A stretch of 64,000 nt of DNA from Paramarasmius palmivorus (GCA_037176845.1 JAYKXP010000027.1:248001-312000), one strand, 5' to 3'. Positions 25,236 through 38,199 are shown, counted from the stretch's first letter. Numbers and translations are program-made. Notes: a model not told the origin generated them from the letters alone.

Positions 25236-26780
25236 ATGGGCAAGAAGCAACCTTCCATGTACTCTCAATGGTTCCCACCCAAGCCCAAGTTCTGGCAAAA
25301 GGATATCCCTGACCTTACCGGAAAGGTTACTATCGTCACTGGTGAGTAACACTTGCTACTGATTCACCTGATAATCTGACGCGTCATTCAGGTGGAAAGA
25401 CCGGTGTCGGAAAGGAAACCGTCAAGGTGTGTGCTCATGTTAAGTACGTCGTAAGATTGTTGGCTCATTTGCTCCGTCTACGTTTTAGGCCCTTCTGCAA
25501 CACAACGCCAAGGTCTACCTCGCCGCTCGTGGAAAGAAACATGCGGAAGAAGTCATCGAAGACCTCTACAAAGTCACTGGAAAACGTGCCATCTTCTTAG
25601 AATTGGACCTGGCCAGCTTCAAAAGCATCAAGAAAGCAGCAGCCGAATTCTTGAGGTGAGCAGGTCTTTCATAGTGTTTCGCCGACCATGCTAACGGTTT
25701 GTGTAGCAAAGAGACTCAACTTCACATCCTGTTCAACAATGCGTACGTGATTCGTTGTTATCGCTGTTCTTTGCTGACAGTCAAAACTAGAGGAATTATG
25801 TGGCCCTCGCTCGACATGTTGACAGAGGAGGGTTATGATGCTCAATGGGGTGTTCACGTTGTCGGTGAGTCTCGGTATATATTTCAGTTTGAGATTGTGC
25901 TAACGATCGTGAAGGCAACCACCTGTGGACAACCTCTTTGATTCCTGCTCTGGAGGCCGGTGCTAAGACCTCCGCTGATGGAAAGGCCCGTGTCGTCAGC
26001 ACCTCATCTTCTGCCGCATACCTTGATGTTATCCACTGGGACACGTTTGTCCCCGGTCCTGCCAGGACGAAGTTCGGCACTCAAGGTCTCTACAGCCAGA
26101 GCAAGTTTGTGAGTAATGCACCCACGTAATCTCTCTCGCGCATAGCTAACATATCATACACAGGGCCAAGTTGTTTGGACTAGGGAATTCGCTAAGAGAT
26201 ATGGAAGCAATAATATCTTAGCCTTCTCTTGCAACCCAGGTGGGTGCTCTTGTCGACATCAGGTTTTGCATGAGGCTTACAGCCCAACTATCTTTTTAGG
26301 AAACTTGGAGACCGACCTACAAAGGCATATGGTAAGGTCCCGGTCAAATCTAGTGGTACGATAGTGCTGATCTCTGTTTGATCTTCAAGGGCGGTGTCAT
26401 GGTAAGATCCTAGGCATTAACTGGGTGCGACGACGGCGCTAATGTCTTCTTCAGAAATTCTTCATCGGGATGGTCCTTCACCCTGTAAGTCCTCGCCACT
26501 AAATGAGAAATGAGTAATGCGCTGATTGTCTGACAATAGGTTGATCCTTATGGACCTCTTACCCAGCTTTACGCTGGAACATCTCCAAGCGTGTTGAGCC
26601 ACCCCAACGGATCTGTAAGTGCAAATTTCTCACTGCGGTTGATTTGTGACTCATATCGATCCTTGATAGTTCTACATTCCATGGGCAAGAGAAGGACCCA
26701 CTCCCCCGAAGGCTATTGACGACAAGCTTGGCAAGCAATTGTGGGAGTACCTCGAGAAGGAGGTTCAAGCCAAAGCTTAA
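25236..26780 (+). CDS. Short-chain dehydrogenase/reductase (SDR copy 2)
   Basis: The clearest of three SDR paralogues, about 320 residues. Starts MGKKQPSMYSQWFPPKPKFW. Motifs: TGGKTGVG (cofactor, glycine-rich turn assembled across the first intron), LELDLAS (dinucleotide/acidic loop), LFNNAGIMWPS, STSSSAAYLD (catalytic Ser region), YSQSK (catalytic Tyr and Lys) and SCNPGNLETDLQRH. It ends EYLEKEVQAKA with TAA at 26778-26780. About nine short introns, some exons under 20 nt near 26390-26460. Oxidoreductase acting on an alcohol/carbonyl; substrate unknown. Same direction as the preceding C2H2 gene and convergent with the F-box-like gene. Confidence 0.9.
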
Positions 26781-27363
26781 GGGCACACAATGAGTTTCTC
26801 ATGATTATTGATATGATTTACCCTTTATTTCGTAAGATTCTCCTGTATTACATTATACATACAGATACCTTTCGGTGTAGACGTACTAGTACTACAATTC
26901 GGTAACGAATTCACATTAACTTAAACCGAGTAAACTGGCAAACTTGAGTCGATTTATAGTGCATGATCAGAAGGATTTCCCTCAAAGCTTCTACTAGTAC
27001 TTATGTGCAGTGAGTCTAATGAAAACTGGCGGGCTGCAAGTCGAAAAAATCTTTGCATTATAGCCTCGCATACTCGTCAATACGTTTCCAATTGGAAAGA
27101 TTCGAAAAGACTGGCCGCGATCCACTATCGCTAGAATCGCTCAAGAATCAGCTTGGCTCTTGGCGCATAGTATTTCCGAGTGAGGGAGTGTGCAGTTATC
27201 ACAACTCCAATTCCGATTGTACGTTTTGGAAGACACGACTTAATTCCATGACATCCTATAACACCTTTGATAATAGAAAAAAAAGTATCGACACGCATCG
27301 GAGCTAGTACAATATATGAGTATAAATAATGCCCTTGATATCACGAAGAAGCTTTGAGGATCG
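26781..27363. other. Convergent intergenic region
   Basis: About 580 bp between the 3' ends of SDR copy 2 and the F-box-like gene. A/T-rich, no gene seen. Confidence 0.4.
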
Positions 27364-28999
27364 TTATGCTAGTCCAGGTACTCCAAATTTCTCGACACCA
27401 ATTGTGTGAGGAGCAAGCGGCACCAGACGAAAAGTCCATATGTCACCACTTAGCTCTCGGAGCTGAAATACCCATTCCGTCGGCATCTTGAGCTGCAAAT
27501 ATAAAGGAAATGCACGACGATGTAACGGAGCTTGTATCCTGGTCACTCTTATGGTCCTCTCCAAGTTCCTAAAGTCTCTTTGCCCATAATTAAGATCGTT
27601 GAGACACAGTAACTTTAACTTGGGCATGCCTGCGGCAATTGTAAATAGCTCGTTCTGTCGAAAAGGGCTCTGTTAGATAGGTATACCCAAGTTACAGGTG
27701 AGGCTTACCAAAGTAGTGGATTCTGAGTTCAGGATATCTTCTTGCTCGACAATAAGGCCAAGAACTTCGAGGTTTCGACAGGCTCGGAGGGCCTCCCCGT
27801 AGACCGACCTGAAGCACCACAAAGGCGATGTTGGCCATATCAAATTGAGTGTATGGAGCGTAGCCCTATGCTGAGAAAGGACATGTTTATAAAAAAGATC
27901 GACCGTACGAATACGATGATGGTCTGGTCTCGGAAAGCGCTGATAGTGCTGGAAGCTGAGATGAAACTCTCGGAGGCCAGAAGAAGAAGAAAGATACACC
28001 ATCATCTCTTCGTCGTTGTGAAGGCCACTACAGACGACAGCAACCTTTTCCAGTTGTATCCTATTGGCTCGAAGGTTGTTCCATAGGTTACCTCCCTCGG
28101 AAAAGTCCTTGATACCGAGACTTGTCAGCGAGTGGAGAAATGGCGTGTCCGTTGGCATGTTCATCACAAAACCGGATAGTTCAAGGTTCTTCACGTGGGA
28201 GATTGTGGTTGGCAGAAGCTCCTGAACACTGGGTAGTGAAACGTCCGAAGTGTGGATCCCGAGCACAACTGACAACTCGGAAATGCGAGAGCGAGTCAAA
28301 AAGTTGCGTAAAGGGTGAAGTATAGCCTTTTCTGCAAACTCTCGGTTCTTCAAGTCGCCTGTTGATAGCTTCACGGATCGTAGACCCTCGAGGCGCTCCA
28401 GGTGATGAAAAGGAAGAAGACCGTGTTGGGAGTGAGGAAGATGTGGGCATCCGAGCTGGAAGCACACTTCATGGATATATGGTAGCCCCCCGAGAGCAGA
28501 GAACAGGCAATCATAGATCCAAAGTGGATTATCAGGATGCACCCACAACCTGTTGTGTTGGATTAGATGAAGGGAAAAAAGATAGGTCAGACACACTCAC
28601 TTGAATACCTGAGCTCCTGTGAAACGTGCCAGCGCTTGTGGCAGGAGGTTAAGCACCTTTAGTTCCCATTCGTCGCAACGGTATTGTGCGTCGAACTTGA
28701 CGGTACGTGCCCAAGGAGCAACACTCCCTCCGATATTATTTGAATCGGCTAGGTCCTCCAAGGATTTGACTTTCCATTCGGGGTCGCGTAGGTTCGGGAT
28801 CTGAACACGAGAAAAAAGCAACGGTGTAGTGAGAGAGGATACTCGCTTATTGACTAAACGAAGCGACTTTTGATCTCTCAAGCTGAGCTATGGAGACCAA
28901 GATAAACGTTAGATGAATTCCGTGGGAGAAAGAGAGCTAGCTTACCTGCGAGGCAATTTCGTCGAATAGTTCGGGTGCGAAGTTTTGGATGGTCGTCAT
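27364..28999 (-). CDS. F-box/LRR-like protein
   Basis: Starts MTTIQNFAPELFDEIASQ, a typical fungal F-box N-terminus (xxxPELxxEI). The next exon continues LRDQKSLRLVNKRVSSLTTPLLFSRV, the second half of an F-box. The body is leucine-rich and irregularly repetitive (LERLEGLRSVKLSTG, LTSLGIKDFSEGG, CRNLEVLGLIVEQ), as in fungal F-box proteins with degenerate LRRs. Exons are joined by introns near 28880-28944, 28566-28600 and 27670-27710; the end is KFGVPGLA with TAA. F-box proteins recruit targets to SCF ubiquitin ligases; the target here is unknown. These families are large and variable in mushrooms, and a link to the metabolite pathway is not supported. Confidence 0.7.
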
Positions 29000-30023
29000 T
29001 GCCAGGTATGAATGAGGTGGGACGAAAGACTGAGGAACATCGGAGCTTTAATACCCCATGGCCAAGGACAATGGGCCACCAAAACAAAGGCACATGTGGC
29101 CGAAAAGGATATATATCATATATGACAATGAGTGATCTTCTTGCCGAGTTGCGCGGCGTTGAATGGTACTCGTCCAATCTTGGCCATTCTCGTTCAAAGT
29201 CCATCTTTGAGATTTGAGCAATTGCTAATATGAATGATCAGTTTTGCCGTGACAACGCTCGATCCATTACTCACAGTGCTGCCCTGTCTCAAGCCCTTTG
29301 ACATCTCTACACACTTCGAAGTCATGAACCATAGTACTCAATGTAATTGCAATCGGAAGTGCTGTCTCAGCACATCAATCGACACTTGCGAGGCCGTTGA
29401 AAAGTCGAATGTCGATCATTTGGGTTGACGAACAAAGAAAAAGGGGATGAAAGGGTTTCCGGTGCCATCAACCAATTGTCATTGGTCTACAGAGATACAC
29501 GTCAGAAGAAATTCAGCCAGAAAATGGACAAGTTTGACACGCACCCATACGCCCTTTGATCATATCCCTGATCATATCCCTGATTGGCCCTCAGCTGAGT
29601 AAATGAGCGTGGGCGAAGGAATATCTCCCAGAAATGGATCTGCAAAAGCTTCCAGGCATGTCCCACAGCTTCGAGAGTGAAATAACGACCCTAAACTCGA
29701 AAGGTATCGTGAACTCCGTAGTCCGAATATTTGTGTATATCCTAACTCCCCGAAGGAAAGAATTCGACTGGGTTGAGATTGAGACTGTGTTAGATCGTTG
29801 CAGCGAAGGAGGTAAAAAAGAATGGGCTGTAGCGGAGAAAAGGCAACAGACGCCGAGGTATCATAATCCCACTTCAATTCCGTCAAACTTGCGTGCGTGC
29901 AGTAAAATTAAGTTTTATTAAACGGATACACTATGCAGATAACAATTTGCGCTTTTGAGTACACTATCCCATAAATAAGTACCAAGTAGATAAACAGAAG
30001 GAATATGAGTAAATGAATGACTT
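29000..30023. other. Intergenic region F-box/BBE
   Basis: About 1 kb with no supported gene: the promoter side of the F-box-like gene and the 3' side of BBE-like oxidase 1. It contains a short tandem repeat at 29557-29580. Confidence 0.4.
29557..29580. repeat. Two tandem 12-mers
   Basis: TGATCATATCCC occurs twice in direct succession, followed by a partial third (TGAT). No function is assigned. Confidence 0.7.
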
Positions 30024-31655
30024 TCAAAGCTTGAAGCCTCCAGGCCAGAGACGTCCGAAGACGTTCTCGGGATCGTACTGAGCCTTCAAATCTTTGTACT
30101 TCTGGTGGTTTGCGGAGCCGAAGGACTCGTAAACCTTTTGCCAGGGAAGAGCATAGTTCATGTAGAGCCAAGGTGACTCGAGACCCCTTGCCTTGGATTC
30201 TTCAGTACCCCAAGCAATGAGATCCTGAATCCATTGGTCGAGAGGGCCATCGAGAGCAGGATCATCGTAGTAGGCAGCAATACCGAAGACTGTTCGAAAG
30301 AGATATCAGCGCCTAGTCCGACACGAAAGCCTGTTCATGACTTACCAAACACGTGGTCGTTGACCTCACGCTCAAGGCCTTGGAATTGGGGCTTCGCAGC
30401 GATAGCTCGAGTGATGGCCTTACCGAATGGTTGGAAGGTGGATGCCCAAAAGATGTCCTGTCCCTCGAAAGGAGCGAAGAGCTCTTGTGCCTTTGCGTTG
30501 AGATCCAAGGCAAAGTCAACATCGGCTTTGAAACCAAGCATGTTGGTGAGAGCACGTTGACCACCGGGGAACGCATCATCTACAAGGCCGGATAGCTCTT
30601 GCTGGGTGGTGTGCGGTGTGACAAGATCGTTGATAGCAGGAATGGCGTTAATTTCATCGAATGCGTTGGACTGGGGCCCTTCGCCGTTCCAGTACGCCAT
30701 AGTCGCAGTGAGAGAGTCAGCGGTGGTGCTGATGATAATACCTCCGGCGATAGGGTCGTTAACCTGGGCGTCCATGAAAGTCATGGTGGCCTCGAGGAAG
30801 TTACGGCGCTCAGAGACGTCGTAGGTTCGGAGACCGCCCCACATGCCCTGACGAGGATAGGTAGCGAGGTCGTAACGAGTGATGATGCCAAAGTTGGTGC
30901 TTCCGGCTTGAAGGGCAGTGTGAAGGTCGGGATGACTCTGTGGGTTGACATCGACAATTGAACCATCTGCAAGAACAACTTGGTAGTTGACAATATTCTG
31001 GGCTGCGAGACCGTGTTGAGAGTTCATGTGAGAGATACCACCTATGAGAGAACATGAGTACATTGAGAAACGCTAGACGACTGATCTGAACGCACCTCCG
31101 AGGAGATAGCCACCAACACCGACTGTGTTGGAACGACCGCCAACGACGATCAGGTCTTCAACAGCAAGAGCATCGTATACAGGTCCCCACCGGTTACCAG
31201 GACCGACCTGAACAGACCTCTTGTCTGCAGCGATGTTTATGGCAGTCATCCTGCCCAAGTCGATGGTGACACCGGGTGCATCGATGTTGTTGGAATCCTT
31301 CCACTGCATGTGTCCACCGGAACGAACAGCGAACTGGCATTCTCCAGCTACGAGTGTCTGAAGAGTAGTAGACACGTCCTGAGCATCCGTAGGACTGACT
31401 CTGCAGGCGGGGCTTTGTTGCGATACCAGCGCAGAGTAGTAAGAAGATTGCTCGTCTTGATACTGAGAAGAGCCCGGCAGGAAGACCTTGCCAGGAAGCT
31501 GTTGTTGCAACGTATCACACTGTCAAGATTATGAGTTCCGATATTCAACATGCAGGCTTAAAAATACTCACGCATGCAGCAGCGCGCTTAGCGGCGAGGG
31601 TAGCAGCGTTAACGGTGGCGCCAAAGAGAATCGACGAAAGAACGATTGACTTCAT
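30024..31655 (-). CDS. Secreted FAD-linked oxidase, BBE type (copy 1)
   Basis: Berberine-bridge-enzyme-like flavoprotein. Starts MKSIVLSSILFGATVNA, a signal peptide, followed by AATLAAKRAAACCDTL after the first intron. FAD-binding PCMH domain motifs: FAVRSGGHMQW, where the His is the expected covalent FAD attachment site; VQVGPGNRWG; VGGRSNTVGVGGYLLGG. The second covalent-link Cys of bicovalent members is not seen (SNTVG). The substrate domain and C-terminus (YDPENVFGRLWPGGFKL, the BBE-family ending) are intact. About 480 residues. Such enzymes use O2 to oxidise alcohols, sugars or metabolite ring carbons. Divergent from copy 2; the N-terminal CC/LQQ segment is also shared with copy 3 at 63.7 kb. 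Confidence 0.88.
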
Positions 31656-31748
31656 CTTTGAACAAAAGACAGTGTCCGCCGCTCAAGATTCAAGATGGGA
31701 TAAAGTGGAAGGGAATGCCAGTGAAGATGGTAGTCTGGTCTCGTTGCT

Positions 31749-31755
31749 TTTTATA
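31749..31755 (-). promoter_or_regulatory. TATA box of BBE-like oxidase 1
   Basis: TATAAAA on the minus strand, 94 bp upstream of the ATG at 31655. Confidence 0.5.
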
Positions 31756-32788
31756 CGGCGAAGAAGACAGGCGTTTCGACACAAAGTTGCTGGTCCGAGG
31801 TCGAGAAATGGCGCACAAGGCCCAGAACGCAGGCGCGCGTCAGGTAGAGACATATTCACCGCTGCCCAAAGGTCGGTATTCAAGCCCTTGTCCAGCCCAT
31901 TTCGTCTCGTTTACCGAAGTGGTACGCGGAGGGCCAAGAGATTTTTATCCAAATAATCACGATGCTACATGTTCAAGTCTACTTCGTTTTGAGTTCAGTA
32001 TCGTTTTAATCAGGTCTTTGAAGAGCTCACAAGGTAGATCTAGCTATTAATGTTGCATGCTAGATGTCGAGGCCAACGTTGGTGGGGAAGAGAGGATAAA
32101 TTCGGAACGGAACCGGCTCGATAACAGGGCCTTAATCTAATCGATCTCTCACGCCCCGACGGCCTGGGAATCCTGATTCGCGGATCCCCGCTCTCTTCAC
32201 TCGACTTTCACCTTGACCTACCATGGTACTTGAGGCAGTGTTGGATTCAGACGCAAGCACTTTAGTCACTGAGGCTATTCTTGTGTTTGTAAGCCCTATG
32301 TATTGTGCCATAAACTGAAAGATAACATGTCATTTTCGCAACACAGGAATCGTTACAGATTTACATTCTCCGCGTAGTGACTCACTCCGGTGGTCCATCT
32401 TCGCTTAAGTCGCGAAGGTTTTTGGCTCTCCCGAGGTTGTAGGTGTCATCTTCACAAAAGCAAACACCCACTGACAGTCAACTTTTTCAGCAAAGCCGTC
32501 AGCTTTTGGGTATCCGACACTGCCTCAAAGATCATCAGCGGTGATGCGCCTCAGGCTGCCGGCTGGTGATTAGGTGGACGGATGGTCGTGCGCGAACCCT
32601 ACGTACATGAAATGGAGTCGTCATACCGACGATCATTGCAATGAAGCTCAGAACTCTACACCGACTGACACCGACTAGGCCCGACTTTGCGCGACGGGCC
32701 CGAACCTCCTTGCTATTTCCATGGACAAGCGGTCTTTTCGACGAGTCTCCTCAGGTATGGTCTCGGAGAGGTGAAGTGCTGTGGAGTG

Positions 32789-32796
32789 GATAAAAG
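32789..32796 (+). promoter_or_regulatory. TATA-like element of BBE-like oxidase 2
   Basis: GATAAAAG about 67 bp upstream of the ATG at 32863. Weaker than a consensus TATA box. Confidence 0.4.
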
Positions 32797-32862
32797 GGTC
32801 GGGTTTCAGCTCTCAAAACCACAAGCTACCTCCGTCTCCTTCACGTTCGCAGACTCATAGAG

Positions 32863-34667
32863 ATGGCTTTGCGCTCCTGGATCCGTCTCGCCCTCCTCGC
32901 ATCACCTTTTTTCCTTCCTGCTGAGGCAGCTCCAGCTGCAAACGCAGGAGATGCAGCGTGTGCTTCCCTCGTCTCTACCCTTGGGAACGACATTGTACAC
33001 ACCTCAGGCTCCGGATTCCAGGACTCCGTTGATTCTCCCCTGAACTTGGTCAACAACGCCTTGACTCCTGCATGTGTTGTCACTCCGACAAGCACTGAGG
33101 ATGTAAGCCAGGCCATGGCGGCGATCTACAACGCAAAGTCGAAGTACGCTGTCCTGGCTGGTGGCCACAGTGCCATGAAGGGCTGGAACAAGTATGTACC
33201 ATCTCGCTAAAGACTTTGCTCAGGCTGACACATGAACTTTCTAGCGTTGAGGGAGGTGTTCTCATCGATTTCAAGAACATGAAAGAGGCAACATACAATG
33301 CCCAAAAGGATACTGTCACCCTTCAACCCGGTATCCGCTGGGGCGAAACAGTTGCTGCCCTTGCTCCTCAAGGTGTCGCTCCAGTTGGCGGAAGAGCTGC
33401 GTAAGTCCTCACCTGTCATTTGAGTCTACTTTACTGTATGTTTCGTAGGCATGTTGGTTCCGGTTTCTTGCTTGGTGGTGGTATCAGCTTCCTGTCCCCT
33501 GCCGTGGGATGGGGTGCAGACCTATACAAAGAACTTGACGTCGTCTTGGTTGACGGAACCGTTGTCACTGCGACCGTTGATAATGAGTACTCTGACCTCT
33601 TCAAGGCCCTCAAGGGCGGAGGAAACCGCTTTGGAATCGTCACTCGATACGAAGTTGAGGCCTACCATAGTGGAACGCAAGATGACAAGACATGGACTGG
33701 TGGTTACATTCAGGTAGGCTTGCTTTTAATAGTTTAGACGCTCCTCTAACTAGTTGTAGTATCCTGAATCGTCTATTGAGGACGTTTTGAGGGCCACCGC
33801 TCGTTTCACCCGTGAAGTCAAGGATCCCAACGCCAGTGAGTTACTGGATATTTCCTTGTAAGCTAACACGATTAATTCCGTTTTCATATCAAGCCATCTT
33901 CGTCACCCTTGTGGAACTTGTCTCTGATGGTGTCATTACACCATTCCTGCAAGTCAACCTCTTCTATCACGGCACCGAACTACCCGCGAGCGTCTTCGGG
34001 GAACTCCAATCCATTCCTTCTGCTGCATCTAACATCCGTCCCATGAGCTACGCCGACATCGTGCTTGAGACCTTCCCCGATGAAGATGCTCATGGCACCA
34101 CCTTCATTTACGGTTCATCTGTGTTGGCGGGTACTGACGAAGATGCATTCGTCAACGCCTTCCAGGCCAACCTCGACTTTACCAATGCGCACAAGGGTCT
34201 ACTATCTAACACTGCTCTTACATTCACACCTGTTCCGGATTCGCAAATTCTTGCAGGTCGCCAGCGTGGTGGCAACGCTATTGATGCTCCAGTTACCGGT
34301 GGTTACGCGGTTGTGCAAATCATGCAAACGCTCACTCCAGGTCTTGTTGAGCCTCCTAGCGAGATCCTTGAGGCTAAGAAGCAGCTTCTTCAAGAGTACG
34401 TTGGACTTGTTCTGTGTCTTTCACGGATGTTGAAATGTATCTTATTTGCAGGATCAAGCCCGCACCTGGGATCCCTCTTTTCTTGAACGAATGTGATGCC
34501 AACCAGAACATCTTCGCCACATATGGACAGTACGAGTTCTTGAAGCAGACTTATACCAAGTACGACCCTGAGAGGTAAGCTGTTCTGACGCTTGTCTTGT
34601 GATCATGGACTTACGATGAACGCGTAGATTCAACATGCAATTCACCTCCGGACCTATGGGTCTCTAA
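32863..34667 (+). CDS. Secreted FAD-linked oxidase, BBE type (copy 2)
   Basis: Starts MALRSWIRLALLASPFFLPAEA, a signal peptide. PCMH-type FAD domain: VLAGGHSAMKG carries the expected flavin-linking His; LQPGIRWGETV; PVGGRAAHVGSGFLLGGG is assembled over the intron near 33400-33449. The middle contains NLFYHGTELPASVF and a final domain ending FNMQFTSGPMGL before TAA. The usual YxxLKxxYDP-like motif appears as YEFLKQTYTKYDPER. About 500 residues and intact after removing six or so introns. Likely an O2-dependent secreted oxidase; substrate unknown. It differs considerably from copies 1 and 3, so this is not a recent duplicate of its divergent neighbour. Confidence 0.86.
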
Positions 34668-35408
34668 AAAGTCATCTTATTTATTAATTTATCAAGATCC
34701 ACACGCTCTTTCATTAATCATATCTGTTGTAGCATAGTATAGTTCGTTGGACCCTCTAATCGAAGGGAACGGGGATAGACTCTAATCTTATTTAATCTAT
34801 AAACACCCTGTATAATGTGCTACTGCACAATCTAAAATATATTTATTTTCTCTTATCACAACGAGTACATGCTTGCCATCGTCACCTAGGATCGGTTACA
34901 GGTTTAACGTTGTCCGAACATTTGAGAATGGGCCACTGGACATCGTTATGAAGTTTCGTTTCAGCAGTGATCATCTACTTGACTGCTAGAGCTCCAAATT
35001 GAGTCCGTATATCCATCATGACTCGTACCAAGATAAGTCCCCTAGGCTAAGTGAACAATTCTATTTGACTGTCACATACATCTACTCACCCGTACGCTTT
35101 AGGCATGTCGATATTAAGCGTACCCCAATGATTTGTGATGGGGACTGCAACCCATGTCACCTATTCAGCTTCAGCCTGAGCTTCCTCGAATCAAAGTCGA
35201 AGATGTACAAGGATTCTAATTAGTTGATCGAGTTCGTTCCACGTCTTGGATTCGGGCATTGGGTACATAGCGATGGAATTATTATAATGCAGAGCCAAGT
35301 AGCTAATGTAACAGGATTGGGGTACAAACAAAGACCATATCAACATATACATGCAGCTCATAAAGTTCATAACTTCGTTCATAGTAAGATGGAACGTCCA
35401 AGTAACGT
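34668..35408. other. Convergent intergenic region
   Basis: About 740 bp between the 3' ends of BBE-like oxidase 2 and SDR copy 3. A/T-rich; no gene is supported. Confidence 0.4.
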
Positions 35409-36785
35409 TTACGCCTTGGTCTTCTCCTCAATCTCCTTCTCGAGGTATTCCCAAAGGTCTTTCCCAAGTTGATCGTCGATAGCCTTCGGGGGTATCGGTC
35501 CCTCTCTAGCCCACGGGATGTAGAACTACGAACAATCAGTTGCTACAACAAGTAAATGGCAAGAAATTGGACTCACAGCGCCGTTCGGCTTTTGCAACAC
35601 TTCCGGGGCTGTACCAGCGTATAGCTGAGTTAGAGGCCCGTATGGGTCAACGGGGTGAAGGATCATATTCTGTATAGCATTAATGGTGTCGAGAAAAGAA
35701 GGGGAAAGGCAGGAAACATACGAGGAAGAACTTGGCGACACCACCAACGTTTCGTTGAAGATCAGTCTGTAGGTTTCCGGGGTTGCAGGCCACTGAGATG
35801 ATGTTCTGGCTATCGTATCTCTTTGCGAATTCACGAGTCCAGACGACTTGACCCTAATGTCGAATAGTTAGCGAATAGTGTCGAGAGAGGACTAGATAAC
35901 ACACAAATTTGCTTTGGTTATACAGCCCCTGCGTACCAAACTTGGTTCTGGCAGGTCCGGGAAGGATTGTGTCCCAGTGGATGACATCGAGGTAGGCGGC
36001 GGATGAAGCGGTGTTGACAACTCGGGCTTTGCCGCCTGAGGATGTTCGGGCGCCGGCGGTGAGAGCGGGGAGGAGAAGTGTGGTCCAGTAGTGGTTGCCT
36101 ACGAAAGATTGAGTGAGTTAACGTTGGCTGTGTACGTGTGTACAGGACAAAGATGCTGACCAACAACGTGCACACCCCATTGAGCGTCGTAGCCGTCTTC
36201 GGTCAACATGTCGAGAGGGGTCCACATGATACCTCTACGGAGATGTTAGCGATGAATCTGGAGAGGTATTGTGACGAGAACGCACGCGTTGTTGAATAGG
36301 ATATGCAGCTCGCGCTCTTTGCTGTAGGTTACAACAATGTCAATGTGGAGTTCTAGATTCTGTTTGAGGAATTTACCCCAGGAATTCATCGGCAGCCTTT
36401 CGGATAGCCTTGAGGTTAGCGAGATCCAACTCGAGGAAGATGGCACGCTTTCCAGTGTCCTTCTCTAGTTCAGCGATAACTTCCTCGGCGTGTTTCTTTC
36501 CACGAGCAGCGAGGTAAACTTTAGCGTTGTGTTGGAGAAGGGCCTAGAAGTGTATTCAGCGAATTGGCTAAACGAGAGTAAAGGACAACATACCTTGACA
36601 GTTTCTCGTCCAACGCCGGTTTTGCCACCTGTATTCTGAGTCAGTTGTTGCCCCTACAATCCAAAGGAAGACCTACCAGTGACAATAGTGATTTTGCCAG
36701 TGAGATCTGGAATGTCCTTCTGCCACCATTGGGGCTTTGGAGGAAACCACTGAGAAAGCATGGATGGTTGAGAGTTCTTGCCCAT
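35409..36785 (-). CDS. Short-chain dehydrogenase/reductase (SDR copy 3)
   Basis: Third SDR paralogue. Starts MGKNSQPSMLSQWFPPKPQWW, followed by WQKDIPDLTGKITIVTG. Further motifs follow copy 2: LELDLANL, the LFNNA loop near 36290, and a catalytic segment corresponding to GLYNQSKF (35900-35920). Here the Tyr/Lys pair is kept but Ser in YSQSK is replaced by Asn (YNQSK). Ends EYLEKEIEEKTKA at TAA. About 320 residues, no break seen. It is divergent from type B P450 copy 2, the same arrangement (SDR minus, P450 plus) as at the left end of the window. Substrate unknown. Confidence 0.88.
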
Positions 36786-38199
36786 GGTGAGGATGTGTGT
36801 GTAGGTGTTCTGACTATATCTTTCCGTTGCCCCAGCTCCCTTTATATGTTCTATCACGCGGTATATGTTGTATTCCAGCGTGCGATGAATGCGTGTTCTT
36901 CATTCAGCTTGCGCGATCGAAAAAGAGTCCGCGGGCCCGCTACCAGCGGAAATGACGAGCGCGCACAGTCTGACCAAGCCATTGAATCCAAGCATATGCG
37001 GTTCAGCAGCAACAGCGGTGACATGTTGAGAGGTGCACAGGAAAAATGGTGAGAGCGGGAAGAGAAGATGTCCGTCGAGGGCAAGCGTGACATTCAGTTG
37101 ACCAAATTAGGATAAGGCATCACGATGCTGTGACAACGTAACGCCAGTCTCAGCAACCGGCCTCTCCCGCTTCCGAGGATCACTCTTCACGACTACCATT
37201 TCACTCTTCCTGTTACATATGACACTATTCTGCTCGCTATGTACGATTTGACCTCCAAGCGAGTGGACATTATATGGGGTTCGAAATGTGTTCAACAATT
37301 CTGGTTTTTTTCCTGGTTTCTCCAGAACGTGTTCCAGTCATCTACTTAGCAGAAGATTGTCGGCTATACATCCTCTGAAACATGTGTGTAACCAGGTAAG
37401 CGCAACCTCAACTTGTTTCGTGTAAACCATCAGATCATCATACTTACAGCATGTCTCTTCAATCCAACGATGATGGATTCTAGAAATGGAGCCGACATGG
37501 GATTGCGGTCGGACTCGTTGTGCCCTCACATCCCGAGCAAAATGGACTGCTTGTATAAATCATAGGTGGTGACAATGCGGGGAGATCAGTTTCATTAGCT
37601 CAAGTATGGCTTTCGTCTAAACCAATTCGTGTCCTAGGCTAACGATTGATATCAAAGCATGTTTCTGGCGTTCCCGACGACCCTTTCTTGTCAAAGCCCC
37701 TGTGATACGAAAGACCCTGAGAGCATCACTTGTCCTCAAAGTTCAGACCTTACTTTGTATCGACATCGATCGCTCCCGTTATCATCAGTCGAGCTTGGAG
37801 CCTACGGTGCGCATGTCCTGGGAGTCTGAGGCGGGAGAACCAGATATGATGCCTCTCTTCGCCAACGACGGTATAGCTCTTGGCGGGAATCCACCTACAT
37901 AGTCAGGACGTAAGTACCGCCAAACCAAATTTAGGCAATAGTTACTGAAGATGGATACATTCTACAGGGGGCCGCGGTGTTGGTCGTTTACCGACTCTCG
38001 CGCTCAGCGCCAAACCTTAGATAGTGAGTTTGGCAGGCGAGGTGTTCGCCCTGGATCACGAAGACTGGTGACCACCGACCACTCGGGGTTCGTCCGGACT
38101 TCGCGCACAGTCGCGTAATGACAGAATAAGATTCCTTATAATGCCGATATGTTCGATAACGTCTGTTCCATATCATTTTACGTCTCCCGTGGGCCCGAC
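36786..38199. other. Divergent intergenic region SDR3/P450
   Basis: About 1.4 kb between divergent starts. A minus-strand TATAAA lies at 36841-36846. Small open frames show no motif; no gene is supported. Confidence 0.4.
36841..36846 (-). promoter_or_regulatory. TATA box of SDR copy 3
   Basis: TATAAA on the minus strand, 56 bp upstream of the ATG at 36785. Confidence 0.45.

Larger units (their letters stand above)
31656..32862. other. Shared promoter region of two BBE-like oxidases
   Basis: About 1.2 kb between divergent starts. TATA-like elements sit near both ends (31749-31755 minus and 32789-32796 plus). No gene of its own is supported. Confidence 0.5.
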
